Origin: Brevibacillus brevis
Lineage (GTDB): Bacteria; Bacillota; Bacilli; Brevibacillales; Brevibacillaceae
Reading direction: 5' to 3'
Length of the DNA stretch: 64,000 nucleotides
Assembly: GCF_001039275.2 (NCBI RefSeq)
Contig: NZ_CP030117.1
Location: forward strand, 6,365,001-6,429,000
Shown: positions 1 to 9,266 of the stretch, piece after piece
Position numbering within the stretch: the stretch's first letter is position 1
Layout of the letters: each line of letters begins with the position of its first letter
Translations under genes and position numbers: made by a program
Notes under the pieces: model-generated
The model's input: only the letters and a program-made list of their open reading frames with translations
What the model was told of the DNA's origin: nothing
Database searches by the model: none

Positions 1-2309
1 GTAAATCGCTCACGAATCATTCGTGTTAGCTCATATCCGGACATCTGCGGCATCATAATATCGGAGATGACGAGATCCCATTCCTTTGTATCCAGTATGG
101 CCAACGCCTCTTTTCCACTCGTCACCATTGTTACATCATATTCGTCTGGAGGTAGTATGGCTTCCAGCACCTGAAGGTTAACAGGGTCATCATCCACAAT
201 TAATAGGCGCGGATGATCGCGATTCACTTCTAATAAAGTTGTTGGTTTCGTAGCTGAATGAATCTCCACTTTTGCCTGAATCGGCATAGGTTGTACGACT
301 ATCGGTTCGAATGAGCGAGAAACAGCCACCTCTTCCTCCGCTTCCATCTGTGCCAGCTTTAACGAAAAGGTAAATGTTGAGCCCTCCCCTAAAACAGAGG
401 ATACATCCAACGTCCCTCCATGAAGCTCAACCAGTTGCTTGCTTATTCGTAGACCTAACCCAAAGCCACCTTCAATCATGGTCTCACTCGTGCTGGCTTG
501 CTCATAAGGACGGAATAGGCGCTTTTGCATGTCTTCATCCATTCCAATCCCTGTATCATGAATCACAATAAAAGCTCTTCCGTCCTTGGCAAAAGATTGA
601 ATCGAAATGATCCCTTCACTCGTATATTTCACAGCATTGTGAAGTAAATTGAAAACGATTTGAATCACCCGATTCTCATCCGCGTGTACGGGAGGAAAAT
701 CTTCAGGGATTTGATTTACAATTTTTACAGGCTTTACTTCTGTGTTAAATTGCAGCATATCAAGTACCCCGGTCACGATGGGCTGAATCCATATGACTTT
801 TTTCTGTAGGCGCGGGTTGCCTTCCTGTAAACTCATTACATCGATCAAATCATTTAATATCAATGTCAGCCGTCGCCCTACAGATAAAACCGTTTCAAGC
901 TCTTTGATACTCCTTTCCTTCAACAAATGTCGTTCCCTGTTTAAAACGGATTGTGACATGTTCAGAATGCTATGTAGCGGATTTTTAAATTCATGTGAAG
1001 TGTTGGCCAGAAATTGATCCTTATGGTCATTCATTCTTTGCAAGGTTGCAGCAATTTCTTTTGTGTTGGCATGCATGATGAAATAGCCCTTAAACCACAC
1101 AGTGGCTAAGCAACCCATCGAAATAATCAGATCAAACGGATAGTAGACTAGACTCAACCCACTCTCCCGCCAAATTAACGACCAAATAAAATGGTGAAGC
1201 AACGCAAGAAAAGAAAAAAGCAGTAAAAGATTGCTCATGATGTCTTTGATCAACTTTTTAAAGATGGAAATCAACGTGATCACTGCGGCAATACCGACCA
1301 ATCCAAAATAAACGGGAAAGAGCATCGTCACCTGATCAGGGTCTAAAAACAGCGTAATGCCAGCAGTCCCAAAATTCATCACCCTGTATACAGGATACAT
1401 CCTGCTCCAAAAAGGGAGTTCGCGATGATTCATACACTCCAACAAAGCGTAGGCGCCAATAACGAGGGCAATATTCGCTAACCGAAAATCCCAATCAATG
1501 CCGATATAAAATAATTGGTGGAACAACTTCTCATCGTTGCTTAACACGCTAGTAAGCGCTATGCATAATGTCAGCAAAGAAAAATACAGCAGATTCTTTT
1601 TCTTATCTCCTAGTAAAAATAAAATAAACGCATAAGCAGAATGTATAAGAAATATCATGGCTGCCAGAAGCTGCGTAGAAACGGAGACTTTTATTTCTTT
1701 TGCAATGGCTTCTTCTGAACCAAATTTAATGGATCGAACAATGCCGCTGCTTCGACCATCCACATAGTTTGCCGCCTGAATGACGATATCGATTACGCCA
1801 TTTTCATCTGCCGTAAAGGTTGAAGAATAAGGCAGATTCTTCGCAATATATTCATCCTCCGATTCCCCCACCCGCCCCGATTTCGCAAGCAAACGGCCGT
1901 TTACGTATAATTCCGATGCCGTGCGCACGCTGGGTACACGAATACTATAATTCAGGTCCTTTTCCGGATTTACATACAGACGCAAGCGATAAGAAGCAAA
2001 TCCATAGGGAGTTGACTTGTCTGCATGCAAAGCTTCATTCCATCTTCCCGGAACCTGAATAAGCGCTGGCTCCTTCTCTTCTATTCCTTGTTGCCGTCTG
2101 CCATCCATCAACCATTGAGAGGGATAAAACTCCCACTCTCCATCGAGTAAGAGAGTTTCGCCATCTTCTGCATTCCAATCACGCAAATCGAATTGCCCAT
2201 TTTTAATGTCCGCTTGTTGATCACGAAACGATTCCATCCACAAAATGCGTGCACCGGACAAGATGATTACTACTAAGCCTAGTAATAGTAGGACATGGCC
2301 CTTTTTCAT
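1..2309 (-). CDS. 7TM-DISM hybrid sensor histidine kinase (3' end beyond window)
   Basis: The frame is open from an ATG at 2309 to the left edge, so the C-terminus is missing. The product starts with one membrane segment, then an extracellular beta-rich 7TMR-DISM sensor region, a block of about seven membrane segments, a HisKA dimerisation segment with the phospho-accepting His in NTSHEFKNPLHS, a HATPase domain (N box, DTGIGM, GGFGLGL), and a receiver domain cut off just after the Asp motif VISDIMMPQMSGYE. By family it autophosphorylates in response to an unknown external signal and passes phosphate to its own receiver. It closely resembles the kinase at 14508-17582 in layout and many motifs, so the two are paralogues. 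That kinase carries a second LytS-type kinase module after its receiver; this one may too, outside the window. Sure of class, not of signal. Confidence 0.93.
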   Translation of the reverse strand, partial: MKKGHVLLLLGLVVIILSGARILWMESFRDQQADIKNGQFDLRDWNAEDGETLLLDGEWEFYPSQWLMDGRRQQGIEEKEPALIQVPGRWNEALHADKSTPYGFASYRLRLYVNPEKDLNYSIRVPSVRTASELYVNGRLLAKSGRVGESEDEYIAKNLPYSSTFTADENGVIDIVIQAANYVDGRSSGIVRSIKFGSEEAIAKEIKVSVSTQLLAAMIFLIHSAYAFILFLLGDKKKNLLYFSLLTLCIALTSVLSNDEKLFHQLFYIGIDWDFRLANIALVIGAYALLECMNHRELPFWSRMYPVYRVMNFGTAGITLFLDPDQVTMLFPVYFGLVGIAAVITLISIFKKLIKDIMSNLLLLFSFLALLHHFIWSLIWRESGLSLVYYPFDLIISMGCLATVWFKGYFIMHANTKEIAATLQRMNDHKDQFLANTSHEFKNPLHSILNMSQSVLNRERHLLKERSIKELETVLSVGRRLTLILNDLIDVMSLQEGNPRLQKKVIWIQPIVTGVLDMLQFNTEVKPVKIVNQIPEDFPPVHADENRVIQIVFNLLHNAVKYTSEGIISIQSFAKDGRAFIVIHDTGIGMDEDMQKRLFRPYEQASTSETMIEGGFGLGLRISKQLVELHGGTLDVSSVLGEGSTFTFSLKLAQMEAEEEVAVSRSFEPIVVQPMPIQAKVEIHSATKPTTLLEVNRDHPRLLIVDDDPVNLQVLEAILPPDEYDVTMVTSGKEALAILDTKEWDLVISDIMMPQMSGYELTRMIRERF

Positions 2310-2404
2310 TTGACTCTCCTAGTCATTTTCTTCTTAGACATCTAAATAGAATCTGTCCATAATTTACCACATAGAATAGGGCAGAGAAATACAGTTGTTA
2401 TGGA

Positions 2405-2440
2405 AAAAGCTACGGTTATCTGAGGAATACCGTAGCTTAT
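2405..2440 (-). terminator. Rho-independent terminator after the methyltransferase gene
   Basis: Arms AAGCTACGGT and ACCGTAGCTT are perfectly complementary around a 12-base loop. Read on the minus strand, the second arm is followed by a T run. It ends the methyltransferase transcript and insulates the sensor kinase gene downstream. Confidence 0.75.
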
Positions 2441-2509
2441 CAAATGGAGTTCTATGAAGTTTTTCTATTTAATAGAGACCCGTTCCGGTTCATAAGCCCC
2501 ATCTCGACT

Positions 2510-3367
2510 CTATGTAGTGGCTATCAGGAACTCCTCTCCGCTTGGCAGCGAAAGACCATCGGTGCGTCCGGTGAAGTAGCGCTGGTTAAGTTCTGCCGAG
2601 GATACATGCTGGACTTCTCGGAAACCAGCCTCGCGGGCCAGTGCCACCATCTCCGGCGGTGTGAAGAAGCTGATAAAAGGTGTGCCGCTTGCTCGTGCTC
2701 CCTTTTCCGCCTCTTCAACCTCAGGACGCTCCTTGGTTTCTGTGAGGTTAAAGGGGAGCAGGAACGTCATAGCCAGCGTGGAGCCTGGGGCAAGCGTCGC
2801 TGCTTGGCCCAACGTAGCCACAATCGCATCCTTGGTGAGGTACTGAGTGACGCCAGTGGATGCTACCACAGCCGGTCGTCTGGCCTCAAAGCCAGCGGTC
2901 TTTAGTTGCTCCCACCAAGACCCGCCTGCCTCGAAGTCAACGGTTACGAATCGTAGCCACTCGGGAATGTCAAAGCCCAGCTCGCTCAAGCGTTGCTTCT
3001 TCCAGCCCTGTGTGCCTGGCTGGTCGACCTCGAAGATCCGCATTCGTGAAGCGATCTCTGGTCGGCGCTGAGCAAAGGTGTCGAGGCCAGCGCCGAGGAT
3101 GACGTACTGGGTGACGCCTTGCCCGAGCTGTCCGGTGACCAAATCTTCAATAAAGCGAGCACGAGCCACAATAGATGCTCGAAATCCGCTGGTGCTCTCC
3201 GGGTCCATGTCAGGGCGTTGGCGCCATCCGTCTTCCGGGTCCGCCAGTCGCAGACCGATCTCGTCTTCTAACACATGCGGCGGTGAATCGACCTGTACGT
3301 GCAAGGCCCGCCACAACGCGACCCGCACTGCCGTATGGTCTGGCTCCGTAATTTGCTTATCATGCAT
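2510..3367 (-). CDS. Class I SAM-dependent methyltransferase, LCM/TIGR00027 family
   Basis: A 285-residue cytosolic protein. The SAM-binding signature VILGAGLDTFAQR lies near residue 90, followed by an acidic strand end (IFEVDQPGTQ) and STGVTQYLTKDAI. This pattern is typical of the leucine-carboxyl-methyltransferase-like O-methyltransferases, often annotated as putative SAM methyltransferases in Gram-positive bacteria. The acceptor cannot be read from sequence; some relatives methylate polyketides or other secondary metabolites. The gene is monocistronic with its own terminator. The sequence looks GC-richer than the neighbouring kinase gene, which might reflect acquisition. Family call firm, substrate unknown. 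Confidence 0.88.
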   Translation of the reverse strand: MHDKQITEPDHTAVRVALWRALHVQVDSPPHVLEDEIGLRLADPEDGWRQRPDMDPESTSGFRASIVARARFIEDLVTGQLGQGVTQYVILGAGLDTFAQRRPEIASRMRIFEVDQPGTQGWKKQRLSELGFDIPEWLRFVTVDFEAGGSWWEQLKTAGFEARRPAVVASTGVTQYLTKDAIVATLGQAATLAPGSTLAMTFLLPFNLTETKERPEVEEAEKGARASGTPFISFFTPPEMVALAREAGFREVQHVSSAELNQRYFTGRTDGLSLPSGEEFLIATT

Positions 3368-3734
3368 GGCTGCTCTCTCTCCTATCGATTCGTTTGATTT
3401 TAATATGCTCCGATTTAATAGGACAATCCTGACAAATAGCCATTCAATACTTCCAGACCACTCTCCTCCAATGACTTGCCGCCACCTAGTCTCAGCTTCA
3501 TGAACTTATCGGCAAAAAAATTTAAAAAGGAGTACGCCGCAGCATGCTCCTTTTGTTGATTTGCATATGATTTTGCTCACTACTTCCCCGGCACATGCCT
3601 TGTAGAAGGACGGGTACAAAAATAACGGCTGAAACGAAGTTATCTCGTGAACAGAATAGCCCTCACAAAATGTGTTACACTACTATAAGCAACCGCTTAT
3701 ATGAACATCTCGAATGACATCCTGGGGGCATGTG
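3368..3734. other. Intergenic stretch with a hairpin
   Basis: Separates the divergent methyltransferase and YndJ-like genes and should hold both promoters. A hairpin at 3525-3554 pairs AAAAGGAG with CTCCTTTT. A plausible -10 region (TACACT/TATAAG) lies near 3677-3690 before the plus-strand gene. No coding sequence seen. Confidence 0.5.
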
Positions 3735-4667
3735 ATGAAACCATTGATATCGGCGATTCCCGGTGGGATCATAACCATCCTTATCTTTTATCTGAATTAC
3801 TTTCCATTTAATCTTGTCGAAAAATTCCTCATGTTTGCAGCTTTCGTCATTGTACCTCTAGTGATTTTACTTTTGCGCTATGACGAAAAGAATAAACAGC
3901 AACGGGGTATTTATGCTGCTATAAAGCTGCTTCACTTTCCCGCAGCGCTTCTCGCCTTAGCCTCTGTAATGGGCAGCAAAACGTGGGGACTGGGAAGCAC
4001 AGCCATACCAGGGACCCTCTCGCTCGGGTGGCTACTGTTCACATTCTTGCTCTGCCTCTATGGCCTGACCGTTATTGTGAATCGCAAAGGAAGGACAGAG
4101 GAAATCGCGATTGGCGCGGGGCTCGTTTACTTTTTTATCGGGGGCATTTGGTTCACTCTCTATCAGTATCAATTTGATCTCTTCCAGGCTAAACCCGCGA
4201 CGCATGCCCTGAGTTCGGTCCACTTTCATTTTTCATCAGCAATTGTTCCGATTTTTATCGGTCTATTGGGACGGATCATGACGAAGAAAAGCTGGTATCC
4301 TTGGGTCGTTGCCGTTGATATTATCGGCCCCATTCTGATCGCTGTCGGGATTATTTTCTCGAAGCCGATTGAGTACATTGGCGTCACCTTGTTCGCGTGT
4401 AATATTGCGATTTACACTACTTATCTGCTTGCTTACTTGAGGAGAGGCTCATTGCAGAATAAGTTGAGCTTCTTTTTAGTCCTTTCCTGCATGGCCTTTT
4501 ACACCATTGTCGTCGTTTCCATTTGCTATCCGATATTGAAAAGCATGTTTTCATTAACCATACACGATTTCATTCCGATTTACGGATCGCTGCATGCGTT
4601 TGGGTTTGTTTTGTGTGGGCTGATTGGATGGGTGTATATGATAGATTCTTTTAAGGAAAAACGCTAG
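3735..4667 (+). CDS. YndJ-like integral membrane protein
   Basis: About 310 residues, almost entirely hydrophobic, with roughly nine or ten membrane-spanning segments and a central HFHFSSAIVP motif between segments. The layout and the His-rich motif resemble the YndJ family of Bacillus, whose function is not established; some relatives are annotated as transporters. I chose the ATG at 3735 because GGGGG sits six bases upstream. An in-frame ATG at 3714 lacks a ribosome site. The gene stands alone and ends in a strong bidirectional terminator. Family assignment is from remembered resemblance only. Confidence 0.72.
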   Translation: MKPLISAIPGGIITILIFYLNYFPFNLVEKFLMFAAFVIVPLVILLLRYDEKNKQQRGIYAAIKLLHFPAALLALASVMGSKTWGLGSTAIPGTLSLGWLLFTFLLCLYGLTVIVNRKGRTEEIAIGAGLVYFFIGGIWFTLYQYQFDLFQAKPATHALSSVHFHFSSAIVPIFIGLLGRIMTKKSWYPWVVAVDIIGPILIAVGIIFSKPIEYIGVTLFACNIAIYTTYLLAYLRRGSLQNKLSFFLVLSCMAFYTIVVVSICYPILKSMFSLTIHDFIPIYGSLHAFGFVLCGLIGWVYMIDSFKEKR

Positions 4668-4680
4668 CTTGCGAGTTTAC

Positions 4681-4726
4681 AACAAAGAGCAACATGAGTG
4701 ATTACCACTACGTGTTGCTCTTTGTT
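4681..4726. terminator. Bidirectional terminator
   Basis: Perfect 14-base arms AACAAAGAGCAACA / TGTTGCTCTTTGTT between the convergent YndJ-like and SUKH genes. The T/A-rich arm ends can serve both strands. Confidence 0.85.
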
Positions 4727-4732
4727 TCTGAA

Positions 4733-5464
4733 TTACACTTCGCATCCTTTTGATAGAAGCCATTGTTTCATAACAGCAAATGTTTGTTCAGCATCCTCTT
4801 CGTACATGACGGCAACCTCTTGCCTGTTGGCATAATTAAACCTTACATGGCCGCCTAGCTGCTGGTAAAACAGCTTGCAAAGATATTCGTTCTCAAGCAC
4901 CAAATCAGGGAGAAAGGCTTCTTGGCACATGCCAGCCAGCTCCGGCAACGATATTCCATCCTGCATCGGGGGTAAGCGCAAAAAGAGGTGACTCCGCGTC
5001 TCCGACCACGGCTCATAATAAACCGCTCCCTCTTGGTCACTTCCGTATACTTGGCGATAGATTTCGTCCAGCACTCTAGCATACATCTCTTCGTCTTCCT
5101 GCTTCTGCCCTTGTAGCGATAGCGCCTTCAATCGCTCAGCATGCCTCGGCAGCCAAAGCAGTTGATCGGTCTGGAGATGCACGGCCAGAAAATCGCCGTC
5201 CACCGTAGTGCCTATCGCAACACACTGACCGATTTGCTGCTGCGTAATCGGGCTGCCAGCATCATGCTCCCATAAATCGTACTCGGCAAAAGGCTGAAGC
5301 ACCTCCGTATCAGGCAAATTGACATTCATCCATCCTCTGTAAGTCCCCTCACCGAATTGCTGTAAAAATCGGAAGTATCCCGGTGGAAAAAAAGCGGCTT
5401 CCTCCTTCGATAGCGCTTGGTTTCGGCCATCGGACAACCGCTTTGGCTGCGATACTATGTACAT
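4733..5464 (-). CDS. SMI1/KNR4 (SUKH) family protein
   Basis: 243 residues. The N-terminal half has the SUKH pattern: a helix with EEAAFFPPGYFRFLQQFGEG, then a Trp/Asp-rich strand region and LPRHAERL. SUKH proteins are best known as immunity proteins that bind and block nuclease or deaminase toxins of polymorphic toxin systems. The C-terminal 110 residues look like an added domain of unknown role. It is the first of a run of immunity-like genes on the minus strand (4733-7685) with no toxin gene beside them. Cytosolic; no signal peptide. Confidence 0.82.
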   Translation of the reverse strand: MYIVSQPKRLSDGRNQALSKEEAAFFPPGYFRFLQQFGEGTYRGWMNVNLPDTEVLQPFAEYDLWEHDAGSPITQQQIGQCVAIGTTVDGDFLAVHLQTDQLLWLPRHAERLKALSLQGQKQEDEEMYARVLDEIYRQVYGSDQEGAVYYEPWSETRSHLFLRLPPMQDGISLPELAGMCQEAFLPDLVLENEYLCKLFYQQLGGHVRFNYANRQEVAVMYEEDAEQTFAVMKQWLLSKGCEV

Positions 5465-5620
5465 GAATGCCTCCTCCTGTATCCTACAAATCGAGACTTC
5501 CTCATCTGCGCTCGTCCATCAACCGTTCCAAAAACTTCGCAAAAGACGAAGCATACGTGTCATACATGGGCTTCACCCTCTCTCCTCACACTCGACTCAT
5601 TCCGGGAGCAAGCGGCCTTT

Positions 5621-6646
5621 TCAGGAGCCGCTCCATTTTTGATAACCTAACTTTACTAACGATTCTTGTATTTCTTGGTCTACTTTTGTTTTGGTAGTAA
5701 CAAATTCCACTGTAGATAGAGCACTTGGAAGTTTTTGATGGATAAAGGTATCAAAATCGATGGCTGTTTTTAAAATGCGGAGCTTGCGCAGCGAAGGCAA
5801 TTGCTCCATTCCCGTCAAACGAGCCAAGCCTTTACAATTCCAAATGGATAGCTCCTCCAACGCCTTCATCTCCCGATCAAAGCTGACTTCACGCAGTTGA
5901 ATTTGATCCTCAATCACAAGACGCGTTAGCGCTCGGAAGTTCGCGATATTGGACAAGTCATGAAAACCGCGGACTCTGGAAATCTCCAGATCGTCGATTT
6001 CATTCTCTTCAATTTCCTGAATATGCTCTCGTCCTCCAAGCAAAATGCGAAGGTGCTTCAGCTTTTTCAGTCGGTTAACAAAATGTAACGGTAATTTGCT
6101 GATCGAATGCAGCGCGAGATAATTCAAATCCTTCAGATCGCCTACCGCCTCCAGGTTTTTCACCTTGCCCCCGACATGCAATTGCTCCAGATGAGAGAAC
6201 TCTTTCAAATATTGCAGGTTGAGAATTTTTTTCTCAGAGAGAATCGATAAATCTCTGAGAGAGCGCAGCGTATCTATTCCCAAAATGTCCGAATTCTCCA
6301 GCTCGTATATACCCAGGTGTAAACTATGCAAATGTTTCAGCGTGGCCAATACTTCCGTGTTATGCGCATGGGCAAGACTATTGAGATGCAGCATCTTGAC
6401 ATGGGGAATCCGCAAGAGAGTATGTCCATCGAACGAGAGAGAATAGTGCCCGTAGAAACGCACTCCGAAGTTTTCATCCAAACGCGCGCATAGCTCATCG
6501 ACTTCCTCCAAAATGGAGCCATAAAACTCCGGGTGAGAAAACTGGACGATCACTTGGTTGCCTTCGCGTAAGTCCTGCTCGATCTGAACCCGGTCCAGTT
6601 CAACAGGATTATTGATCAGAATCTTTCTCTTCCATATTTTTCGCAC
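5621..6646 (-). CDS. Leucine-rich-repeat protein
   Basis: 341 residues starting from GTG at 6646, preceded by AGGAGG. The middle (about residues 80-310) has roughly ten repeats of the form LxxLxxLxL, for example LRSLRDLSIL, FSHLEQLHV, LKDLNYLAL and LKKLKHLRIL. There is no signal peptide or membrane segment, so it is intracellular. LRR proteins of this type in Bacillales often sit in polymorphic-toxin immunity clusters and bind a protein partner; that role is inferred from its SUKH neighbours. No catalytic motif seen. Confidence 0.75.
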   Translation of the reverse strand: MRKIWKRKILINNPVELDRVQIEQDLREGNQVIVQFSHPEFYGSILEEVDELCARLDENFGVRFYGHYSLSFDGHTLLRIPHVKMLHLNSLAHAHNTEVLATLKHLHSLHLGIYELENSDILGIDTLRSLRDLSILSEKKILNLQYLKEFSHLEQLHVGGKVKNLEAVGDLKDLNYLALHSISKLPLHFVNRLKKLKHLRILLGGREHIQEIEENEIDDLEISRVRGFHDLSNIANFRALTRLVIEDQIQLREVSFDREMKALEELSIWNCKGLARLTGMEQLPSLRKLRILKTAIDFDTFIHQKLPSALSTVEFVTTKTKVDQEIQESLVKLGYQKWSGS

Positions 6647-6679
6647 GCGTGCATCCTCCTATGGCAAGCCCTTCGGTGA

Positions 6680-7081
6680 TCAAACCAAGTAATGATCCTC
6701 AAACGAAATAACACCATCCGTAAATGAAAATTGGTTGGCTTGGAACCTCTTTAATATTTCAATGGAAAACTCTTCGAATGAGTCTGCAATCACCTCTTGA
6801 TAACCCATACCAGAGTGATATTTAAAAATTTGTCCCGCGTCCTCAACCAATTCATTCAGCATGGACCATGTTTCGATGATAGCTGGAATAGACAAAAAGG
6901 AGTTGTAGCCGATAAAAGGCACCTGCTCTTGTTGTCCGTTCCATGTAGATAGATAATCGCGAAAATGAATGGGTAGTTGTACGTTTAATGTGCTTTCTAA
7001 GAGGTTTATTTCTTCCGCTGTAGCAGGGGGATTAACTGTGGAATAAATCGGGTGTGATATCGTTTGGATATGTTGTCCCAT
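6680..7081 (-). CDS. SMI1/KNR4 (SUKH) family protein, short form
   Basis: 133 residues, a single SUKH domain: PPATAEEINLLESTLNVQLP followed by HFRDYLSTWNGQ and a C-terminal FEDHYLV. This is the standard length for a one-domain immunity protein. It lies 33 bases from the LRR gene in the same orientation, so the two are probably cotranscribed. It would protect against an unknown toxin, since none is encoded nearby. Confidence 0.83.
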   Translation of the reverse strand: MGQHIQTISHPIYSTVNPPATAEEINLLESTLNVQLPIHFRDYLSTWNGQQEQVPFIGYNSFLSIPAIIETWSMLNELVEDAGQIFKYHSGMGYQEVIADSFEEFSIEILKRFQANQFSFTDGVISFEDHYLV

Positions 7082-7166
7082 ACGTCCTTAGCCATTTCTG
7101 GTTCACCACCACTTTTCATCATCTTTATTGAAAACAAGGAGGCGTGCCTATACAGCTCATGTAGTT

Positions 7167-7685
7167 TCAAAATTCATATTTCTCGAACCGTTCTCTGAGA
7201 GATTCCTCGTGTGGTATCCACTCCGCATCACTCCATAACGACATTCTTACAAGTTCCGACAGCTTATCAACGGCTTGATAAGGACTGGTCATGCTGATGA
7301 AGTCGTCAAAATCCTGGATATCTAACACTTCTCGCAGGTAGTCATCATGAAGACGCTCTTCTTTGAGTCCATATTCATCCCTTGTCCACTGTTCACAAAA
7401 GATTCTTTCGGCTTGAATGTCTCCATTCTCGAAAACCGACAATTCGAATATTTCCTCATTCATATATCCGGCTGTCATCACTGGTTCCTCGGTAAGCTGG
7501 GACAATGTTTTGCCGATCTTCTTCACTGTGCCCCATACAAAATAATCGTGGAGCACGCTAATCCAGTTCTCGTTGCTTTTGCTTACATACATGACAACTT
7601 TGATCGCTTGAGCCTTATCTTTTGACTTGCCTAGTACTTCGGGGGCAAATTTGCGAATGATCTTCCCACGAGCTGGCCTCCTCAA
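7167..7685 (-). CDS. Hypothetical protein in immunity-like cluster
   Basis: Up to 172 residues, acidic, cytosolic, with no family I recognise. The segment from IFELSVFENGDIQAERI to LREVLDIQDFDDFI reads as a compact alpha/beta domain like other small immunity proteins. The start is doubtful: the only in-frame candidate upstream is TTG at 7685, and the ribosome-site-like AGGAGG lies inside codons 2-3. ATG codons at 7698 and 7702 are in other frames and close quickly. The real start may be internal, or the 5' end may carry a small deletion. Confidence 0.62.
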   Translation of the reverse strand: MRRPARGKIIRKFAPEVLGKSKDKAQAIKVVMYVSKSNENWISVLHDYFVWGTVKKIGKTLSQLTEEPVMTAGYMNEEIFELSVFENGDIQAERIFCEQWTRDEYGLKEERLHDDYLREVLDIQDFDDFISMTSPYQAVDKLSELVRMSLWSDAEWIPHEESLRERFEKYEF

Positions 7686-8000
7686 ATCGCTTTCTCATGC
7701 ATGGTTGTTATTTCCATTATAGTATGGGTCTTTCCTGGTCTACCTACTTTTTGCCTGAATTTTTGAAATGATCTTTTCATCTTAAGGTAGAAGCCATTCT
7801 GTTTCTTGTATTCGCTCTCCCCGTCAGGTCATTGTAGTAGATGGCGGTTCTACGCTGGTATGACAACGAATCCAATCAGAAAAAAACGATCTCCATTGAT
7901 GATATGGCTCACCGTGTTGTCTATAACGGCAACCTCTTGAAAAAAAGAAGCCTCCGGTTTGGAGGCTTCTTTTCGTTTCCTATGCTTTTCTCAGATCCAA
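7686..8000. other. Intergenic region with possible coding remnant
   Basis: Between 7841 and about 7940 the plus strand reads MAVLRWYDNE...TISIDDMAHRVVYNGN before losing sense in a terminator. It has no clear ribosome site and may be the tail of a decayed gene. The rest (7686-7840) shows no gene; it should include the promoter of the 7685 gene. Confidence 0.4.
7946..7970 (-). terminator. Terminator after TMEM175 gene
   Basis: AGAAGCCTCC / GGAGGCTTCT with a five-base loop; an A run on the plus side gives a T run on the minus strand. Ends the 8001-8579 transcript. Confidence 0.85.
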
Positions 8001-8579
8001 TTATTCGCTTCTCAAAATGTGCTCGATTCGCTTTTCCGGCACGACCCAGATCGCGGCAACGAGTACGTAAAAGAAGCCGGATACCCATGGACTCACATAC
8101 GCGGTCAATATCGCGAGCAAATAGAGAACAGGAGATATTTTCACCTTCCAGTCTCTGCCCATTGACTTTACGAATGCAGAATCGCCAGAATGCTGATTAA
8201 TGATTGCGAGTTGAAGCATTCTGTAAGAAGTCGCTGCAAGCAAAAGAATGATCCCGTACAATGCCATCGGAGTGGGCGCAAACTGGCTTTCCCCCATCCA
8301 CGCGGTTGTAAACGGAATAAGAGATAGCCAGAAGAGCAATATCAAATTCAGCCACATGAGCCGCCCATTCATTGTGCGAACCATGTGCAGTAGATGATGA
8401 TGATTGTTCCAGTAGATGCCGATATAAACGAAACTGAAGATGTAGCTAAGAACTTTTGGGCCTAATTCGATTAACGAATGCCAGTCGTGGCCTTCTGGTA
8501 CTTTGAATTCTAGTACCATAATCGTAATGATAATTGCCAGCACGCCATCGCTGAACGCTTCCATCCGGTTTGCTCTCAT
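8001..8579 (-). CDS. TMEM175-family (DUF1211) potassium channel-like protein
   Basis: 192 residues with about six membrane segments. The first helix carries the hallmark RMEAFSDGVLAIIITIMVLE (the FSD motif), and a second signature HHHLLHMV follows. Bacterial members are one-repeat relatives of lysosomal TMEM175 and form tetrameric K+-selective channels in the cytoplasmic membrane. The start at 8579 is supported by AGGTGA upstream. Monocistronic with its own terminator. Confidence 0.9.
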   Translation of the reverse strand: MRANRMEAFSDGVLAIIITIMVLEFKVPEGHDWHSLIELGPKVLSYIFSFVYIGIYWNNHHHLLHMVRTMNGRLMWLNLILLFWLSLIPFTTAWMGESQFAPTPMALYGIILLLAATSYRMLQLAIINQHSGDSAFVKSMGRDWKVKISPVLYLLAILTAYVSPWVSGFFYVLVAAIWVVPEKRIEHILRSE

Positions 8580-8793
8580 TTGGTGATCACCTATTTCCCG
8601 CTTTGCGCGCTGAATTGATCTAATAGATATCCATAGTTTATTCTATCTTTTCTTCATGATGTCAAGCACAACCTTTCCCTCATTCAGGATTGTTTTAACG
8701 CAGACACTTGGCCAATTTGATGACGAAGACCGAGATCCCATTGTGCTACAAAGTGATCCCTATTAGTATATTATGGAAGGGGGTAGGGTTTCG

Positions 8794-9168
8794 TTGAAAA
8801 CAGCGAGTGAGATACTTTCGATAATCAGTCATGACCGTTTTTTAGAGAATGTCTTCAATAAAGATGTTGATTGGGACGCTGAATTAGACGCTAGGGATGC
8901 TGTTGAATTTGATACGGCATGGAGTTCTAGTTACAAAAAAGTTGATGAAATTGACCCCTCTGAAAATACCGTTATCAGAGAAATTAGGGAATTTGTGTTC
9001 AAGCAAACTTTTCGGATAACCCAGAATTCTGAGCTGGCAGGGTATGCGTCGGACGACTTTGGTCTGATTTCCAAGGCGTTTGAAAACAAGATCAATATGG
9101 AATTTATCAATAACCTGTGGGATTCCTACCTGCAAGGGATTTTCCCGAATTACAGTATATGTGAATGA
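8794..9168 (+). CDS. Hypothetical small acidic protein
   Basis: 124 residues from a TTG at 8794, preceded by GGAAGGGGG; an ATG at 8773 overlaps that ribosome site and is less likely. The protein is acidic and helical (DVDWDAELDARDAVEFD; ENTVIREIREFVFKQTFR), without signal peptide or membrane segments. No family recognised. It lies close to SUKH-type genes and has the size of an immunity protein, but that is only context. Confidence 0.6.
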   Translation: MKTASEILSIISHDRFLENVFNKDVDWDAELDARDAVEFDTAWSSSYKKVDEIDPSENTVIREIREFVFKQTFRITQNSELAGYASDDFGLISKAFENKINMEFINNLWDSYLQGIFPNYSICE

Positions 9169-9203
9169 ATCTTCATACATAGGGGTCATGAGAGTAGTCG
9201 AAA

Positions 9204-9241
9204 AAGACCGGAGAAGCATATAAAATATGCACTCCGGTCTT
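9204..9241. terminator. Bidirectional terminator
   Basis: AAGACCGGAG and CTCCGGTCTT form a 10-pair stem between the convergent genes ending at 9168 and 9267. Confidence 0.85.
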
Positions 9242-9266
9242 CTTAGATTAGGAAAGAGAGTTCCCT

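Noticed and set aside
3340..3362. TTATCATGC near the methyltransferase start as a further rlmH-end-like copy
   Set aside because: Only a short core matches, in the opposite orientation, inside a coding start; none of the flanking bases agree.
2444..3503. Several plus-strand frames opposite the methyltransferase gene
   Set aside because: They are shadows of a GC-rich gene on the other strand; the minus frame carries all family motifs.
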